A stretch of 64,000 nt of DNA from Shewanella sp. HN-41. Lineage in GTDB: Bacteria; Pseudomonadota; Gammaproteobacteria; Enterobacterales; Shewanellaceae. The notes beneath the pieces were generated by a model, which worked only from the letters and a program-made list of their open reading frames with translations, had not been told where the DNA came from and did not search any database. Position numbers and translations under genes: made by a program. Of the stretch, positions 46,101-56,040 are shown piece by piece (within the stretch, counting starts at the first letter, position 1; every line of letters starts with the position of its first letter). The stretch is taken from positions 1-64,000 of the forward strand of contig NZ_AFOZ01000013.1 of assembly GCF_000217915.1 (NCBI RefSeq), in the 5' to 3' direction.

Positions 46101-48428
46101 TGGATGACGGTCAATGTGTCGGCGCTCTTGGATAGTAAGGGACAGTTTAGTTCTGCGGTCATGAGCATGGTCGATATGACTGAGCTTAAATTGCTGTCGG
46201 ACGAGTTGCTTATCGCCAAGGAAGAGGCCGATGCGGCCAGTAAGGCGAAGGGGGATTTCCTTGCCAACATGTCCCACGAAATTCGCACGCCCATGAATGC
46301 CATTATCGGTATGTCACAGTTGTGCTTGCAGACCGAACTCGATAAGAAGCAAAAAAACTATGTGGAAAAAATAGAGCGGGCTTCGCAATCTTTACTCTCG
46401 ATCATTAATGATATCCTCGATTTTTCTAAGATCGAAGCGGGTAAGCTGGATATAGAATCAGTGCCATTCCAGCTTGATACTATGCTGGAAGATCTCAGTG
46501 ACATGTTCTCCGAAAAAGCCGCACACAAGCAGCTGGAGTTGTTGTTTGCCGTTGCTCCCAATGTGCCTCGGCACCTATTTGGCGACTCACTGCGTTTAGG
46601 CCAAGTGCTGATCAACCTGATGAACAATGCGATTAAGTTTACTGAGCGTGGCGAAGTATTGCTGTCGCTAAACTTAGTCGAGCAGCAGAACGACGATGTG
46701 ACCCTACGTTTTAGTGTGCGGGATAGCGGGATAGGTTTAACCGATGAGCAGCAAGCAAAATTGTTCAAATCTTTTAGTCAGGCGGATACTTCCACTACAC
46801 GTAAATACGGTGGCACTGGCCTAGGCTTAGCGATCTGTAAGCAGTTAGTCGAACTGATGGGCGGCAGTATTGGGGTTGAGAGCCAGTTTGGACATGGCAG
46901 TACCTTCTACTTTACTGTGAAATTACAAATCTCTAGCGGTCAAAAATTAGTAATAGGCCAAGAGCTTGAAGGTATGTCTGTGTTGGTGGTCGACGATAAT
47001 GCGACCGCAAGGGACATCATGCGCACAACCCTCGAGGGAATGGGCTTCTTGGTCGATACGGTTCGCTCGGGGGATGAAGCCGTTAATCGCTGCACTCAGC
47101 GAGACTATGCGGTGGCGTTAATCGACTGGAAAATGCCGAATTTAGATGGTTTAGATACGGCAAGGCAAATTCTACAACAGGCGAAAACACCCCCTCGGAT
47201 CTTGATGGTATCGGCCCATGCTAATCAAGAGTTTTTAACCCAAATAGAGCAGTTGGGTTTAGCGGGGTATATCAGCAAGCCTATTAGCGCATCACGCCTG
47301 CTCGATGGCATTATGAACGCACTCGGCCGCGCTGGCATTCTGCCAGTAAGACGGCACAATGAGGCACTCGATCCTCAGCTCCTATTACCGCTTAAGGGTA
47401 AGCGTATCCTCTTGGTCGAAGACAATGAGATGAATCTTGAGGTGGCAACCGAGTTCTTGGAACAGGTCGGGATTATTTTATCCATAGCAACCAACGGCCA
47501 AATTGCCTTGGACAAGTTAATGCAACAGAGTTTTGACTTAGTGCTGATGGATTGCCAAATGCCCGTTATGGACGGTTATCAAGCCACTAAGGCATTGAGG
47601 CAACGCCCTGAACTTGCCGAACTGCCCGTGATCGCCATGACGGCAAATGCGATGGCGGGTGACAGGGAAATGTGCATTCGCGCTGGAATGAACGATCATA
47701 TCGCCAAGCCTATCGAAGTGAACATTCTCTACCAGACCCTGCTTAAGTATCTGGCGGCGGATAGTCCCGACGTTATTGCTGATACCCAGGAACAGGGAGG
47801 AGAGACTAAAGCTCTCAATACCGACCTCGCGTTAATGGTGAAGTGGCCAGAGCATCCCGAATTGGATATCGATAGGGGATTACAGTTAGTACAAAATTCC
47901 AGCCGTTTGTACCAACGGATTTTTGAACGTTTTTTAAGCGGTCAACGACATGTCGTTGAGGCGATAAACAGGGCAATTGCCGCTAACAAACCTGAGGAGG
48001 CCATTAGGCTCGCCCATACCCTTAAAGGGCTAGCAGGCAATTTAAGTTCGACTAAATTAGCCGAGCTTGCCCGGCAATTAGAATTACACTTGAGTGAAGG
48101 TAGCCCATACCAAGCTGAACTTGAACAAATTCAAGTGCTAGTGGCGTCGATTTGTGAGGCCATAGAGAAAGTTAAGCCTGAGCACGAGCATCTGGTGCCG
48201 GTCGAGGCAAATATATTGCCAGAAGCGTCTTTGATCGCGGCGCTAAAACGCTTGCGCCAGAGTTTAGAGGATGCGGATGCGCAGGCGGTAGTGCAAATTG
48301 ATGCATTAAAACCCCAAGTGAATGCCAAGTTATGGCGGCAGTTAAGTCCCGCACTGACAATGATCAATCAATATCAGTTTGATGAAGCGGTCGATCTGAT
48401 TGATGAGGTTATCGCTGAATTAGCGTAG
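43131..48428 (+). CDS. Hybrid sensor kinase: Cache-HAMP-5xPAS-HisKA-HATPase-REC-REC-Hpt
   Basis: 1765 residues. TM1 (about 17-37), a periplasmic double-Cache sensor (about 40-300; [13 protein letters not shown]...YSVPFG), TM2 (about 305-325) and HAMP are followed by about five PAS domains between residues 395 and 1025. Then come HisKA (phospho-His1049 in [11 protein letters not shown]), HATPase ([21 protein letters not shown]), receiver 1 (Asp1332 in LIDWKMP), receiver 2 (Asp1474 in LMDCQMP) and a C-terminal Hpt (His1629 in LAHTLKGL). It can run a full internal phosphorelay and then pass phosphate to another regulator, most likely the HD-GYP protein 66 bases downstream. A ribosome site GAGGCG precedes the ATG. 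Confidence 0.93.
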   Translation: MDKSKLRTFRSKILSHIALPLILIMTAVYGINAWFNYLSIERKLYDSLAQESTNSGYRLQLLLEHAQANTQGVADFIGFLSNKEGINNSEKIRRVLTNRLERNPDFYGSAVAFKPYTFPDKKLFSPYVYRDGNNFHYLDIGAEGYDYTDGSWDWWSKAINQAGGYWSKAYFDEGAGNTLMVTYSVPFGPKNDYFGVATVDLALNKLPEQLGVQPSQLVVIDDQERFIFHSDKEKVLAVTSAEWLDRNTRRNGDFWALLDKGLNGQARFIDDKSTVYLASVTSVAKLKWRVIVMVPEQQLFTTLLDDVASVVLNLSLLTLLLLLTCYLAAKRLTRPLEALESGILAFGQGKTQQLAIPKGAVSEIVTLSETFNQMTELLAEREQAILDSRGNRFARLIDGMSEKSFYCSLDPDGHLAQVSEGVTKVLGISPDLLKRKYQRLFSANPLNEKNWEYTDLALKGQNVPSHQVEMIDDKGHPRRLDVFMQPLVSDSGELMSVEMLFTDVTEQFSAAAWSNAVLEAAPEAMLIVDQVGKIVFTNTRCQQLFGYDSQAMLGIQVETLLPEAFANTPGRDRGQFTLERRERSVDNARHVRALKANGSEFVAEIALSMLPADIHGSQQLAASIRDMTQKIAVEQKIRDSELRFRGLVTNIPSAVYRTRIGDVWVIEYISDNIADITGYAASQFIENRQRTFASLILEEDLALCHSHIDRALAQQETFEVEYRIRHRDGSIRWVHEKGKASYNEDGFPLWFDGSIDDITESKLALVELEASRQQLTNITESIPCTVYQLRWNSPSDRAFTFLSAAAIHMLGLHRDDLMNDFDIIAERIFDEERPDVVRALAGKSDDKLQWLREFRYRHPNGSTRWMEAGASGHMMQDGAIIWNGYVMDITERKAIEEELAVSEAHFKALFDGATIGIVNVDAKGVILDCNEQFSEDIGQSRDELCNTPIFEVLSPKDKGIAKEQFKKLTEGKIEQYRGERRFIHPSGKPLWMTVNVSALLDSKGQFSSAVMSMVDMTELKLLSDELLIAKEEADAASKAKGDFLANMSHEIRTPMNAIIGMSQLCLQTELDKKQKNYVEKIERASQSLLSIINDILDFSKIEAGKLDIESVPFQLDTMLEDLSDMFSEKAAHKQLELLFAVAPNVPRHLFGDSLRLGQVLINLMNNAIKFTERGEVLLSLNLVEQQNDDVTLRFSVRDSGIGLTDEQQAKLFKSFSQADTSTTRKYGGTGLGLAICKQLVELMGGSIGVESQFGHGSTFYFTVKLQISSGQKLVIGQELEGMSVLVVDDNATARDIMRTTLEGMGFLVDTVRSGDEAVNRCTQRDYAVALIDWKMPNLDGLDTARQILQQAKTPPRILMVSAHANQEFLTQIEQLGLAGYISKPISASRLLDGIMNALGRAGILPVRRHNEALDPQLLLPLKGKRILLVEDNEMNLEVATEFLEQVGIILSIATNGQIALDKLMQQSFDLVLMDCQMPVMDGYQATKALRQRPELAELPVIAMTANAMAGDREMCIRAGMNDHIAKPIEVNILYQTLLKYLAADSPDVIADTQEQGGETKALNTDLALMVKWPEHPELDIDRGLQLVQNSSRLYQRIFERFLSGQRHVVEAINRAIAANKPEEAIRLAHTLKGLAGNLSSTKLAELARQLELHLSEGSPYQAELEQIQVLVASICEAIEKVKPEHEHLVPVEANILPEASLIAALKRLRQSLEDADAQAVVQIDALKPQVNAKLWRQLSPALTMINQYQFDEAVDLIDEVIAELA

Positions 48429-48494
48429 CTGTTTACGGATGAAGCCTACAGCACAAAGGCCTAGATAAGAGTATAGAGTGAGGTGAAGTTGATC

Positions 48495-49511
48495 ATGGAA
48501 AAGGCAACGATCTTAGTCGTCGATGATACCCCAGAGAACATCGATATCTTAGTGGGAATACTCGGGGACGATTATAAAGTCAAAGTGGCTATCGATGGAC
48601 CAAGGGCGTTGGCTTTGGTGGCAAAAGCACAGCCGGATCTGATATTACTCGATGTAATGATGCCGGGAATGAATGGCTACGAGGTGTGCAAACTGCTGAA
48701 ACAGGAGCCGCTGACCTGCCATATCCCAGTGATTTTTGTGACAGCCCTATCCGAGGTCGCTGATGAAACCCAAGGATTCGAACTGGGCGCAGTGGACTAC
48801 ATCACTAAGCCTGTGAGTGCCCCAATAGTGAAGGCTAGGGTAAAAACCCAGCTTGCACTATACGATCAAAAACGTCTTCTAGAGCAACAGGTTAAAGAAC
48901 GCACCCAGGAACTAGAAGATACTCGTTTTGAGATTATTCGCCGTTTAGGCCGCGCCGCCGAATATAAAGATAACGAAACTGGCTTACACGTAGTGCGCAT
49001 GAGTCATTACGCACGTTTACTCGCGGTCAAGCTGGGCCTGCCAAGCTCCTTCTGCGACCTACTCTATAATGCGGCGCCAATGCATGATATTGGCAAAATT
49101 GGCACGCCCGATGCGGTGCTTAAAAAGCCCGGTAAGCTTGATGGGGAAGAATGGGAGATTATGAAACAACATGCGACCATAGGGGCTGAGATCATCGGTG
49201 AGCACAGCGATCCCTTATTGCAAATGGCCCGTCGCATCGCCTTAACCCACCATGAAAAGTGGGATGGCTCCGGTTATCCCAATGGTTTAGTTGGAGAGGA
49301 AATCCCCATAGAGGGGCGCATAACTGCCATTGCGGATGTGTTTGATGCGCTCACATCCCTGCGCCCCTACAAGCAGCCTTGGACTATTGAAGCGACAATG
49401 GAATTGCTTGAAAGCCAAGCAGGGCAGCATTTTGACCCTAAGTTAGTGGAGGAGTTTAAGCAAATTTTGCCAGAGGTGATAGTAATTAGAGATACTTATC
49501 TTGAACACTAA
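48495..49511 (+). CDS. Response regulator with HD-GYP c-di-GMP phosphodiesterase
   Basis: 338 residues from the ATG at 48495 (GAGGTG upstream); the frame opens at GTG 48483. Receiver domain (VVDDTPENIDIL, phospho-Asp in LILLDVMMPGMNG), a coiled-coil linker (QVKERTQELEDT), then HD-GYP (MHDIGKIGTPD, LTHHEKWDGSGYPNGL). It degrades c-di-GMP when phosphorylated, presumably by the giant hybrid kinase. With the GGDEF protein at 476-1927 the window holds both arms of c-di-GMP turnover. Confidence 0.93.
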   Translation: MEKATILVVDDTPENIDILVGILGDDYKVKVAIDGPRALALVAKAQPDLILLDVMMPGMNGYEVCKLLKQEPLTCHIPVIFVTALSEVADETQGFELGAVDYITKPVSAPIVKARVKTQLALYDQKRLLEQQVKERTQELEDTRFEIIRRLGRAAEYKDNETGLHVVRMSHYARLLAVKLGLPSSFCDLLYNAAPMHDIGKIGTPDAVLKKPGKLDGEEWEIMKQHATIGAEIIGEHSDPLLQMARRIALTHHEKWDGSGYPNGLVGEEIPIEGRITAIADVFDALTSLRPYKQPWTIEATMELLESQAGQHFDPKLVEEFKQILPEVIVIRDTYLEH

Positions 49512-49515
49512 CATT

Positions 49516-49552
49516 CCGATAATAAGGGCGCTGCTAGCGCCTTTATTATCGG
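49516..49552. terminator. Bidirectional terminator between HD-GYP and ygfZ genes
   Basis: 17-bp arms CCGATAATAAGGGCGCT-gct-AGCGCCTTTATTATCGG with one G-T pair, between convergent genes. Confidence 0.85.
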
Positions 49553-49573
49553 GAGGATTCTCACCTTAAAGTA

Positions 49574-50536
49574 TTAGGCTTCATCTAATGAGTAGGGTAG
49601 GGCTTGGATTGTTAAGCTGGACTCTTCATCATCGGCAAAACGCAACTTAGCCTGACTCTCGGTGTCGTTGGCGAGCACTGCGGTCAATAGGACTTGGTTA
49701 CCACGTTGTACAAACTCGATAATATGGCCGCCACGGCGGAAGCCATCTTCCATAGCGATTTCAAGACTTGACTCTAGGTTGATTTGAAGATGAGTGTGGC
49801 CATGCAGAATATACAGGGCGCGTTTATTGCCGCCGCGATATTTCATCCGCGCTATGGTTTCTTGCCCCATGTAACAGCCCTTGTTGAAGCTAATGCCGTT
49901 AACCGCTTGTAGATTGCACATCTGCGGTACGTATTGACTGGCATGACTGGCGGCAAGATTTGGATAACCCGCTGAAATCTCTAATGCTTGCCAAGCGCTG
50001 GCATCAAATACGCTCAGTGCCGATTTAGCGACTAAAGCCGCTGCAGTCTCTGGGGGTAATACTAATATAAAACGATCTGTATCTTTTAATATCGCTCCCT
50101 TGTCTATCAAGGTCAGTTCTTGGGTGATCTCACCAAAATGCTCGCTTATAAATTGGCTTGCTTGTTCGCCAGCAACACCGAGCAGAGTCCATTCATCGGA
50201 TGCCTTGCTTAAGGTGGCTTTGCTAAATACGGCATATTTTTGCAGTTGGGGTAAATCAACTTCGATGACATCCTTCGGCATCAGCATAAAGAGCGCATCT
50301 TGGATAGCAAAGGTCCTGAAACTGGCTAACATTTTACCCTTAGGGTCACAATGGGCTCCCCAGCGCCACTGGTTATCGGCTAATGAGCTGATGTCTGTGG
50401 TCACTTGGCCATGGATGAAACTGCGGCCCTGTTCTCCAACCACTTTGATCAGGCCCATATGAGATAAGTTGGCGAGCATTAGTGGAGGCAAGGAAGCGTC
50501 CAGATCCCAATGGGGTGTAGAAACTGAAATAGTCAT
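49574..50536 (-). CDS. ygfZ: tRNA-modifying / Fe-S cluster repair protein YgfZ
   Basis: 320 residues of the folate-binding GcvT-related family. The signature KGCYMGQETIARMKYRG (about residue 225) includes the conserved Cys. YgfZ supports folate-dependent maintenance of certain Fe-S enzymes, such as MiaB. An alternative-length start is not suggested: MTISVSTPHWDL is preceded by an AGGATC-type site. Confidence 0.92.
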   Translation of the reverse strand: MTISVSTPHWDLDASLPPLMLANLSHMGLIKVVGEQGRSFIHGQVTTDISSLADNQWRWGAHCDPKGKMLASFRTFAIQDALFMLMPKDVIEVDLPQLQKYAVFSKATLSKASDEWTLLGVAGEQASQFISEHFGEITQELTLIDKGAILKDTDRFILVLPPETAAALVAKSALSVFDASAWQALEISAGYPNLAASHASQYVPQMCNLQAVNGISFNKGCYMGQETIARMKYRGGNKRALYILHGHTHLQINLESSLEIAMEDGFRRGGHIIEFVQRGNQVLLTAVLANDTESQAKLRFADDEESSLTIQALPYSLDEA

Positions 50537-50609
50537 AGCGAGATCCTGAAAATGAAGACGATGTGAGAGGCTAGATTGTAACGGAATTCCAGTAGGCTCA
50601 AAAGCATAA

Positions 50610-50640
50610 GGCGCACATATCTGTGAATGATATGTGCGCC
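50610..50640 (-). terminator. Hairpin after serA
   Basis: 12-bp perfect stem GGCGCACATATC / GATATGTGCGCC with a 7-base loop between serA and ygfZ. The U tract is poor, so it may act partly as an mRNA 3' stabiliser. Confidence 0.6.
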
Positions 50641-50689
50641 TCAGTATGTGCGCTTTAGCCGATATGCTTAATAGGGTTGGGCATAAATC

Positions 50690-51919
50690 TTAAAACAGCA
50701 CGCGGGTACGCAGTGTCCCTTCAATCGCCTTCAACTCAACCAAGGCCTCTTCGGCTTGGTGAGTGTCGACTTCCATCACCACATAACCAATCTCTGCGGT
50801 GGTTTGCAGATATTGTGCGGCAATGTTGATGCCTTTTTCCGAGAAGGCTTTGTTGATTTTGATCAGCACGCCTGGGCGGTTTTGGTGGATATGCAGTAAG
50901 CGTGAGGTGCCTTTATGCATTGGCAGTGATACTTCAGGGAAGTTAACCGCAGAAACGGTCGAGCCGTTGTCTGAATACTTAGCTAACTTGCCAGCGACTT
51001 CGATACCAATGTTTTCTTGAGCCTCAGCCGTGCTACCCCCCACGTGGGGCGTGAGCAATACGTTGTCTAGGCCGCGCAGTGGGCTGATAAATTCATCATC
51101 ATTCGATTGCGGCTCTACGGGGAACACATCGATCGCGGCGCCCGCGAGGTGGCGCTCTTTTAAGGCGACGGTTAAGGCATCGATATCGACCACAGTACCG
51201 CGTGATGCGTTGATAAAGATGCTGCCTTTACGCATAGCGGCAAATTCGGCGGCGCCTATCATGTCCTTGGTTTGTGGGGTTTCTGGAACGTGTAAACTCA
51301 CAACATCAGCCTGCGCCAGCAATTGCTCCATTGAATGGATTTGCTGTGCATTGCCCAGCGGCAGTTTGTCTTCGATATCGAAGAACACAACGCGCATGCC
51401 CAGAGTCTCAGCCAAAATGCCAAGCTGAGTACCAATATGGCCGTAACCAATCACGCCGAGGGTTTTACCTCGCACTTCGTAGCTGCCTGCGGCGGTCTTC
51501 ATCCAGCCGCCGCGGTGGGCGATAGCGTTACGCTCAGGGATACCACGCATTAGCATAATGATCTCGCCAATCACTAACTCGGCAACACTGCGAGTGTTAG
51601 AAAATGGCGCGTTAAATACGGGGATACCAAGGGATTCGGCGGTGGCAAGATCAACTTGGTTAGTACCAATACAGAAGCAACCGATCGCGATTAACTTCTC
51701 GGCACGTTTCAACACATCGGCAGTTAATTGGGTGCGCGAACGAAGACCCACAAAGTGCGCATCTTTGATGGACTCGAGTAAGGCTTCATCACCCAAAGAG
51801 GCTTTGTGATATTCGATATTGGTGTAACCCGCACGTTCAAATACATCTACCGCAGATTGGTGGACGCCTTCCAACAGCAGGATCTTGATCTTATCCTTGT
51901 CCAGCGAATGTTTCGCCAT
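50690..51919 (-). CDS. serA: D-3-phosphoglycerate dehydrogenase SerA
   Basis: 409 residues, the E. coli SerA length class. Catalyses the first step of serine synthesis, 3-phosphoglycerate to 3-phosphohydroxypyruvate, with NAD. The NAD-binding loop VIGYGHIGTQLG lies near residue 155, catalytic Arg in INASRGTVVD and the His in LLTPHVGGSTAEAQ. A C-terminal ACT domain (LLHIHQNRPGVLIKIN) provides serine feedback inhibition. Confidence 0.96.
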   Translation of the reverse strand: MAKHSLDKDKIKILLLEGVHQSAVDVFERAGYTNIEYHKASLGDEALLESIKDAHFVGLRSRTQLTADVLKRAEKLIAIGCFCIGTNQVDLATAESLGIPVFNAPFSNTRSVAELVIGEIIMLMRGIPERNAIAHRGGWMKTAAGSYEVRGKTLGVIGYGHIGTQLGILAETLGMRVVFFDIEDKLPLGNAQQIHSMEQLLAQADVVSLHVPETPQTKDMIGAAEFAAMRKGSIFINASRGTVVDIDALTVALKERHLAGAAIDVFPVEPQSNDDEFISPLRGLDNVLLTPHVGGSTAEAQENIGIEVAGKLAKYSDNGSTVSAVNFPEVSLPMHKGTSRLLHIHQNRPGVLIKINKAFSEKGINIAAQYLQTTAEIGYVVMEVDTHQAEEALVELKAIEGTLRTRVLF

Positions 51920-52073
51920 GATATGGGTACCCTCTAATTAATAGAAATGTTTCTTATGATATGCTGACAGCCTTTCGCCACCAAAGTAGCACTTTTTTTG
52001 CTCAGTGTGGAGGGCTAGATGGCTAAAGTTAATATTCTAAATTTAGAACAATATCGCATAAGAGGAAGAAACA

Positions 52074-52682
52074 TTGAATAACAAAATCGCTTGGTGCGGT
52101 ATTTACCTCTCAGTTCTCGTATGGTCGGCGATAAAACCTGCAGATCCTTTTACCTGGTGGCTCGAAGCCTTGCCCGCATTAGTGGCTGTACCTCTATTAT
52201 TTTTTACCCGTAAACGCTTTCCACTCACGCCCTTAGTCTATTTTCTCATCCTAGTACATTGCGGTATTTTATTTGTTGGTGCCCATTACACCTATGCCGA
52301 AGTGCCTTTGTTCGACACACTCGCCCAGTGGATGGGATCGGAGCGCAATAATTACGACAAGATAGGCCATTTTGCCCAGGGCTTTATTCCTGCGCTGTTG
52401 GCGCGTGAAATCATGTTACGTCATCAAGCTGTTAAGCCAGGGGCTTGGTGTGCATTTTTGGTGACTTGTTTTGTATTGGCATTTTCAGCTTTCTATGAGT
52501 TGATCGAATGGTGGGTCGCTGCTGCAACGGGTGAGGGCGCCGAGGCCTTTTTAGGCACCCAAGGTTATATATGGGATACCCAATCGGATATGTTTTTGGC
52601 ATTAATAGGTGCGATAGTGGCGTTGCTGTTGTTATCTCGTCAGCAGGATAAGCAAATCGCAAGGTTGTTGGCCCACTCATAG
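52074..52682 (+). CDS. yjdF: YjdF-like inner-membrane protein (DUF2238)
   Basis: 202 residues with about six TM helices. Family marks: AHYTYAEVP, NNYDKIGHFAQGF, FSAFYELIEWW and GTQGYIWDTQSDM. Function unknown. The start is TTG at 52074, supported by AGAGGAAG seven bases upstream; no ATG is near. Confidence 0.85.
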   Translation: MNNKIAWCGIYLSVLVWSAIKPADPFTWWLEALPALVAVPLLFFTRKRFPLTPLVYFLILVHCGILFVGAHYTYAEVPLFDTLAQWMGSERNNYDKIGHFAQGFIPALLAREIMLRHQAVKPGAWCAFLVTCFVLAFSAFYELIEWWVAAATGEGAEAFLGTQGYIWDTQSDMFLALIGAIVALLLLSRQQDKQIARLLAHS

Positions 52683-52801
52683 CAAGTTATTCTTAATATA
52701 GGCATTTATGCCCTAAAAGCGCTGGCTTCATGGGCATTTTCGCTCTCCAAATTGCACCTCTCAATGTTAAATTTTTGTTTAAACTTTCGATTGATGTTTA
52801 T

Positions 52802-53068
52802 CTATACCCAAGCTACCTGAAGATACTAGTTTCAGAGCGCCTAGGGTGCTTCAATTCAAGGCGCATCAATGAAAGAATGTCGGCCACCTTTTGAATTGAT
52901 GCAACACGGAAGTGGAGTGCCCTAGGCGCTCCGTCCCGGCGGGTTTTAACGCACTTTATACTGCGTTGGTTATTTTTAACTTAGCCCGCTAGGTCTGCAA
53001 ATAACCGCCTTGCCTAAAGTGCGTTAAATTCCCGCTGAATCCTGCATCTCCAGGTTGTTTGGGTATAG
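52802..53068. repeat. Structured inverted-repeat element (MITE-like)
   Basis: ~267 bases with imperfect terminal inverted repeats (CTATACCCAAGCTACCTGAAG left; right end ...AGGTTGTTTGGGTATAG reversed). It contains two nested hairpins: GAGCGCCTAGGG/CCCTAGGCGCTC and TAACGCACTTTA/TAAAGTGCGTTA. It has no coding potential. It sits between yjdF and the curli regulator. The ends look like dispersed intergenic repeats of Shewanella and Vibrio, from memory. Confidence 0.75.
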
Positions 53069-53317
53069 ACTAAGGTGTAGTGGCTGACATCTTCTTTGTC
53101 ACAGCTTAGTATTTATCACTATATAAGCGTTATCCCCTAGTGAGTTAGTCGAACGTACTACATATAAATAGTCATTATTAGTACATTTGGGTTATAGCAT
53201 TCATTGGGTAACTAGTCAGAATGGCTAGGCTAATTAAATGTTTAATGATGCGTTGTAGGCAATTTCAATAAGTCTCATGCAGAAGAGAAATAGATACTTT
53301 TCAGGGAGAAGAGTAAA

Positions 53318-53983
53318 GTGAGCATAATCAATGAGTTGGTTTTCTTACATCAAGTGGCTGCACCTTGCCATTTAGCGATACTCGCAGAGTCCATGGGGCT
53401 AAAAACACGGATAGTTAAACACGCTGCTGAATTAGATTTAGATAAGAGCCACCGCAGCTTTTGCCTTATTGCGCAAAAAGGGGCGGCATTAGATAACAAA
53501 GGTATTCCCCTGTTGGCATCCCGTTTAGTGTCCCATTTTCCCGTTGCACTCTATCAAGTTGAACGTAATTCCTTAGATCAAGAGTCTGCTATGTTACTCG
53601 GCATTCGCGGACTTTTATTTGCTGATCAGCGTATGGATTTGATGTTGACAGGGCTGCGTAAAATGGTGGCCGATGAACTTTGGTATGATAGAACCCTACT
53701 GAGCAAAATGTTTCGCCGCGTCGTACAAAAATTAGATGGTAACAATGAGATGCCCGCCGATACAGTGGCTATGCTGCAAATGCTAACATCCCGTGAGCGG
53801 ACCATTATTCAATTCGTTTCCAGTGGTGCGAGAAATAAAGAAATCGCTCACAGATTATGCATTAGCGAACATACAGTGAAAGCGCATATCTCTTCTATTT
53901 TCAGAAAGACCCAATCCCGTAACCGTGTTGAGCTGTTACGTTGGGCGCAGACCTACCAAACCCATTTCGAGTTTTGCAGTTAG
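53318..53983 (+). CDS. csgD: LuxR-family regulator, CsgD-like
   Basis: 221 residues. An N-terminal receiver-like domain lacks an obvious phospho-Asp pocket, and a LuxR HTH (about 150-210: LTSRERTIIQFVSSGARNKEIAHRLCISEHTVKAHISSIF) closes the protein. In E. coli, CsgD is an atypical receiver-LuxR protein that activates csgBA. Position next to csgBA supports that role. A GTG start at 53318 is preceded by AGGGAGAAG. The 635-base region before it holds the MITE-like element. Confidence 0.82.
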   Translation: MSIINELVFLHQVAAPCHLAILAESMGLKTRIVKHAAELDLDKSHRSFCLIAQKGAALDNKGIPLLASRLVSHFPVALYQVERNSLDQESAMLLGIRGLLFADQRMDLMLTGLRKMVADELWYDRTLLSKMFRRVVQKLDGNNEMPADTVAMLQMLTSRERTIIQFVSSGARNKEIAHRLCISEHTVKAHISSIFRKTQSRNRVELLRWAQTYQTHFEFCS

Positions 53984-54011
53984 ACTGGTATTTTCAACGC
54001 TTGCTTGGAAC

Positions 54012-54051
54012 AATAAAACGGGAACATTGATGTCAATGTTCCCGTTTTATT
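54012..54051. terminator. Perfect bidirectional terminator between csgD-like and csgA genes
   Basis: 19-bp perfect stem starting AATAAAACGGGAACATTGA, 2-base spacer, and A/T ends that give a U tract in both directions. It serves both convergent genes. Confidence 0.93.
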
Positions 54052-54097
54052 TAATGGTCACGCCCTATTAATTAGGCCTGCTCGACAGAAGTGAGCC

Positions 54098-55606
54098 TTA
54101 ATATTGCACTACAGTCGCAACGTTCATATCGCCCGATTGGGTCACGCTGATGCTGTTGTTATCTCCCGCTTGAGAGCCTAACACTAAATTGTCATTACCT
54201 GTTTGGCTGATTAGTAGGCTATTGTTATCACCACTCACTGCAAATGAGCTGGCTGCAAATGAACTACCGCTATCGCCACCCACCCAGTTACCACTGCCTG
54301 ATTGAGTGATTTGTGCTGAGTTTTCATCGCCTTCGATAATTAAATCGATAAGGTTCAGATCGCCATGGTGTTGCAGTGCGGTCACATCGGCATTGTTGTT
54401 ACCAGCAACAGTAATGATGGTTTCGTTTTGACCGCCATCTTGTTCTACATCGACTTCGTTATCGTTACCCGTTGCGTCGACATAAGCAAAGTTCACATCG
54501 CCTTCTTGGCTGATTTCAATGCTGTTGTCTTCACCGGTTGCGAAGGCAACGAGTTCGTTGTTATCACCCTTAGAAGATAAGTCGAAGTCGTTGTCGGTGC
54601 CATAAGCGCCAAAGGTGGCAAAGTTAGTATCGCCGCGTTGTTTTAAGTCAACGTCGTTGCTATCGCCCCACACTTGGAACTCAGCACCGTTGCTATCACC
54701 CTTTTGTTTGATGCTGATATCGTTATCGCTACCTTGAATATCGGCCACTAAGGTATCACCTACAGTATTGCTGTCGCCGTCTTGAGCGATATCGATGCTG
54801 TTATCATCGCCTGTAGTCATTGATAGGTAAGCCGTATTGCTGTTACCTTCCTGTTTCATCGTGATATCGTTGTCACTACCCGCTAAGGCGTAAACGAAGC
54901 CCACATGGCTGTCACCCTTTTGGTAGATATCGATACTGTTGTCGTTACCCGCAACCCCTTTAGCAGCACCAAAGTTACTGTTACCAATTTGCTCAACAGA
55001 TACGTCGTTGTTGTTGCCGACGTTGGCGGTCAGATCGAGTGCAATTAAACCCGCTTGGTTGTTATCACCATATTGTTTGATATCGCCGTCGTTGTTATCA
55101 CCTTCAACGCGGAATACGGCAAGGTTAGTATCACCTTCTTGCTCTACGAAAGCGCTGTTTTCATTACCTGTGATTTCAACATAGCTTTCATTAACCTCAC
55201 CTAATTGGTTAACTGAAACTAGGTTGTCATTACCAACGACATCGTTACTGCTTTGGTTATAGTAACCATCCTGAGTCACTTCGGCTTGGTTGTTATTGCC
55301 AGTGACATTAACACTTGCCACATGCCAATCGGTTTGTTGGCTAACAGTCACATCGTTGGCATCGCCCGTTGAATTAACTTGGGCTTCATGCCATACCCCA
55401 TCCTGAAGCACTGTTGCGGTTTGGTCATTACCGGTTTGTACAAGCGTCGTGGCATTGAGCTGACCAGTTTGAGCGACGAGTGCCTCTTGGCCTTGGCCAG
55501 TTTGTGTAACACCTATGTCGCTAACAACACTCGCTGCCAGTGCATGACCGCTTAAACCCGCCGTGATCGCTAAAGCAATTAAAGACTTTTTAGCTTGTGA
55601 TTTCAT
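54098..55606 (-). CDS. csgA: Large curlin-repeat amyloid subunit (CsgA-like)
   Basis: 502 residues, over three times the length of E. coli CsgA (~151). A signal peptide (MKSQAKKSLIALAITAG...HALA) is followed by about 20 curlin repeats of ~22 residues with the pattern GxxNxxxIxQxGDxNxA, each one strand-turn-strand unit. The repeats are rich in Asp and Glu, making the protein very acidic. It ends SISVTQSGDMNVATVVQY, typical of curlins. It should form extracellular amyloid fibres nucleated by CsgB, encoded 14 bases upstream. Export and assembly genes csgEFG are not within this window. Confidence 0.9.
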   Translation of the reverse strand: MKSQAKKSLIALAITAGLSGHALAASVVSDIGVTQTGQGQEALVAQTGQLNATTLVQTGNDQTATVLQDGVWHEAQVNSTGDANDVTVSQQTDWHVASVNVTGNNNQAEVTQDGYYNQSSNDVVGNDNLVSVNQLGEVNESYVEITGNENSAFVEQEGDTNLAVFRVEGDNNDGDIKQYGDNNQAGLIALDLTANVGNNNDVSVEQIGNSNFGAAKGVAGNDNSIDIYQKGDSHVGFVYALAGSDNDITMKQEGNSNTAYLSMTTGDDNSIDIAQDGDSNTVGDTLVADIQGSDNDISIKQKGDSNGAEFQVWGDSNDVDLKQRGDTNFATFGAYGTDNDFDLSSKGDNNELVAFATGEDNSIEISQEGDVNFAYVDATGNDNEVDVEQDGGQNETIITVAGNNNADVTALQHHGDLNLIDLIIEGDENSAQITQSGSGNWVGGDSGSSFAASSFAVSGDNNSLLISQTGNDNLVLGSQAGDNNSISVTQSGDMNVATVVQY

Positions 55607-55620
55607 GTGACTCTCCCTGT

Positions 55621-56040
55621 TTAATATTGAGTAATTGTGATTGCAGCACCGTCTGCAATCTGCTCTATCGAAAAATTGCCGCTTCCTAGTTGGTTCAATT
55701 GCACTAGATTGTTGTTACCAATCTGAGTAATCGAAGCCGTATTTTGAGTGCCGACTTGCAGTAGTTGAACTTCATTATCTGAACCAATCTGAGTCACAAA
55801 GGCGCTGTTATCCATGCCCACTTGCGTCACATAGGCGTCGTTATTGCTGCCGGATTGGAACAGTAAACTCTGATTAGCGGTTCCTTGTTGCACTAGGTCG
55901 ATAAGATTATCGCGCCCAGAACGTTCCAGAAGAGCTTGCAGAGTGATTGGCAACTCGCTGACATCGGCCGCGTAGGACGATGCCATACAACTACATAACA
56001 AGATGAGCAGTACCAAAAAGCGTGAATATGGATTTGGCAC
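55621..56040 (-). CDS. csgB: Curli nucleator CsgB
   Basis: 139 residues. Signal peptide LVLLILLCSCMASSYAAD, then about five curlin repeats (LVQQGTANQSLLFQSGSNNDAYVTQ...) and a degenerate last one (IEQIADGAAITITQY). It is predicted to sit on the outer membrane and template CsgA polymerisation. First gene of the csgBA pair. Confidence 0.88.
   Translation of the reverse strand: MPNPYSRFLVLLILLCSCMASSYAADVSELPITLQALLERSGRDNLIDLVQQGTANQSLLFQSGSNNDAYVTQVGMDNSAFVTQIGSDNEVQLLQVGTQNTASITQIGNNNLVQLNQLGSGNFSIEQIADGAAITITQY

Noticed and set aside
54098..55606. Repetitive coding region considered as an RTX or adhesin protein
   Set aside because: The 22-residue QxG/N pattern and the adjacent CsgB and CsgD-like genes identify curlin repeats instead.
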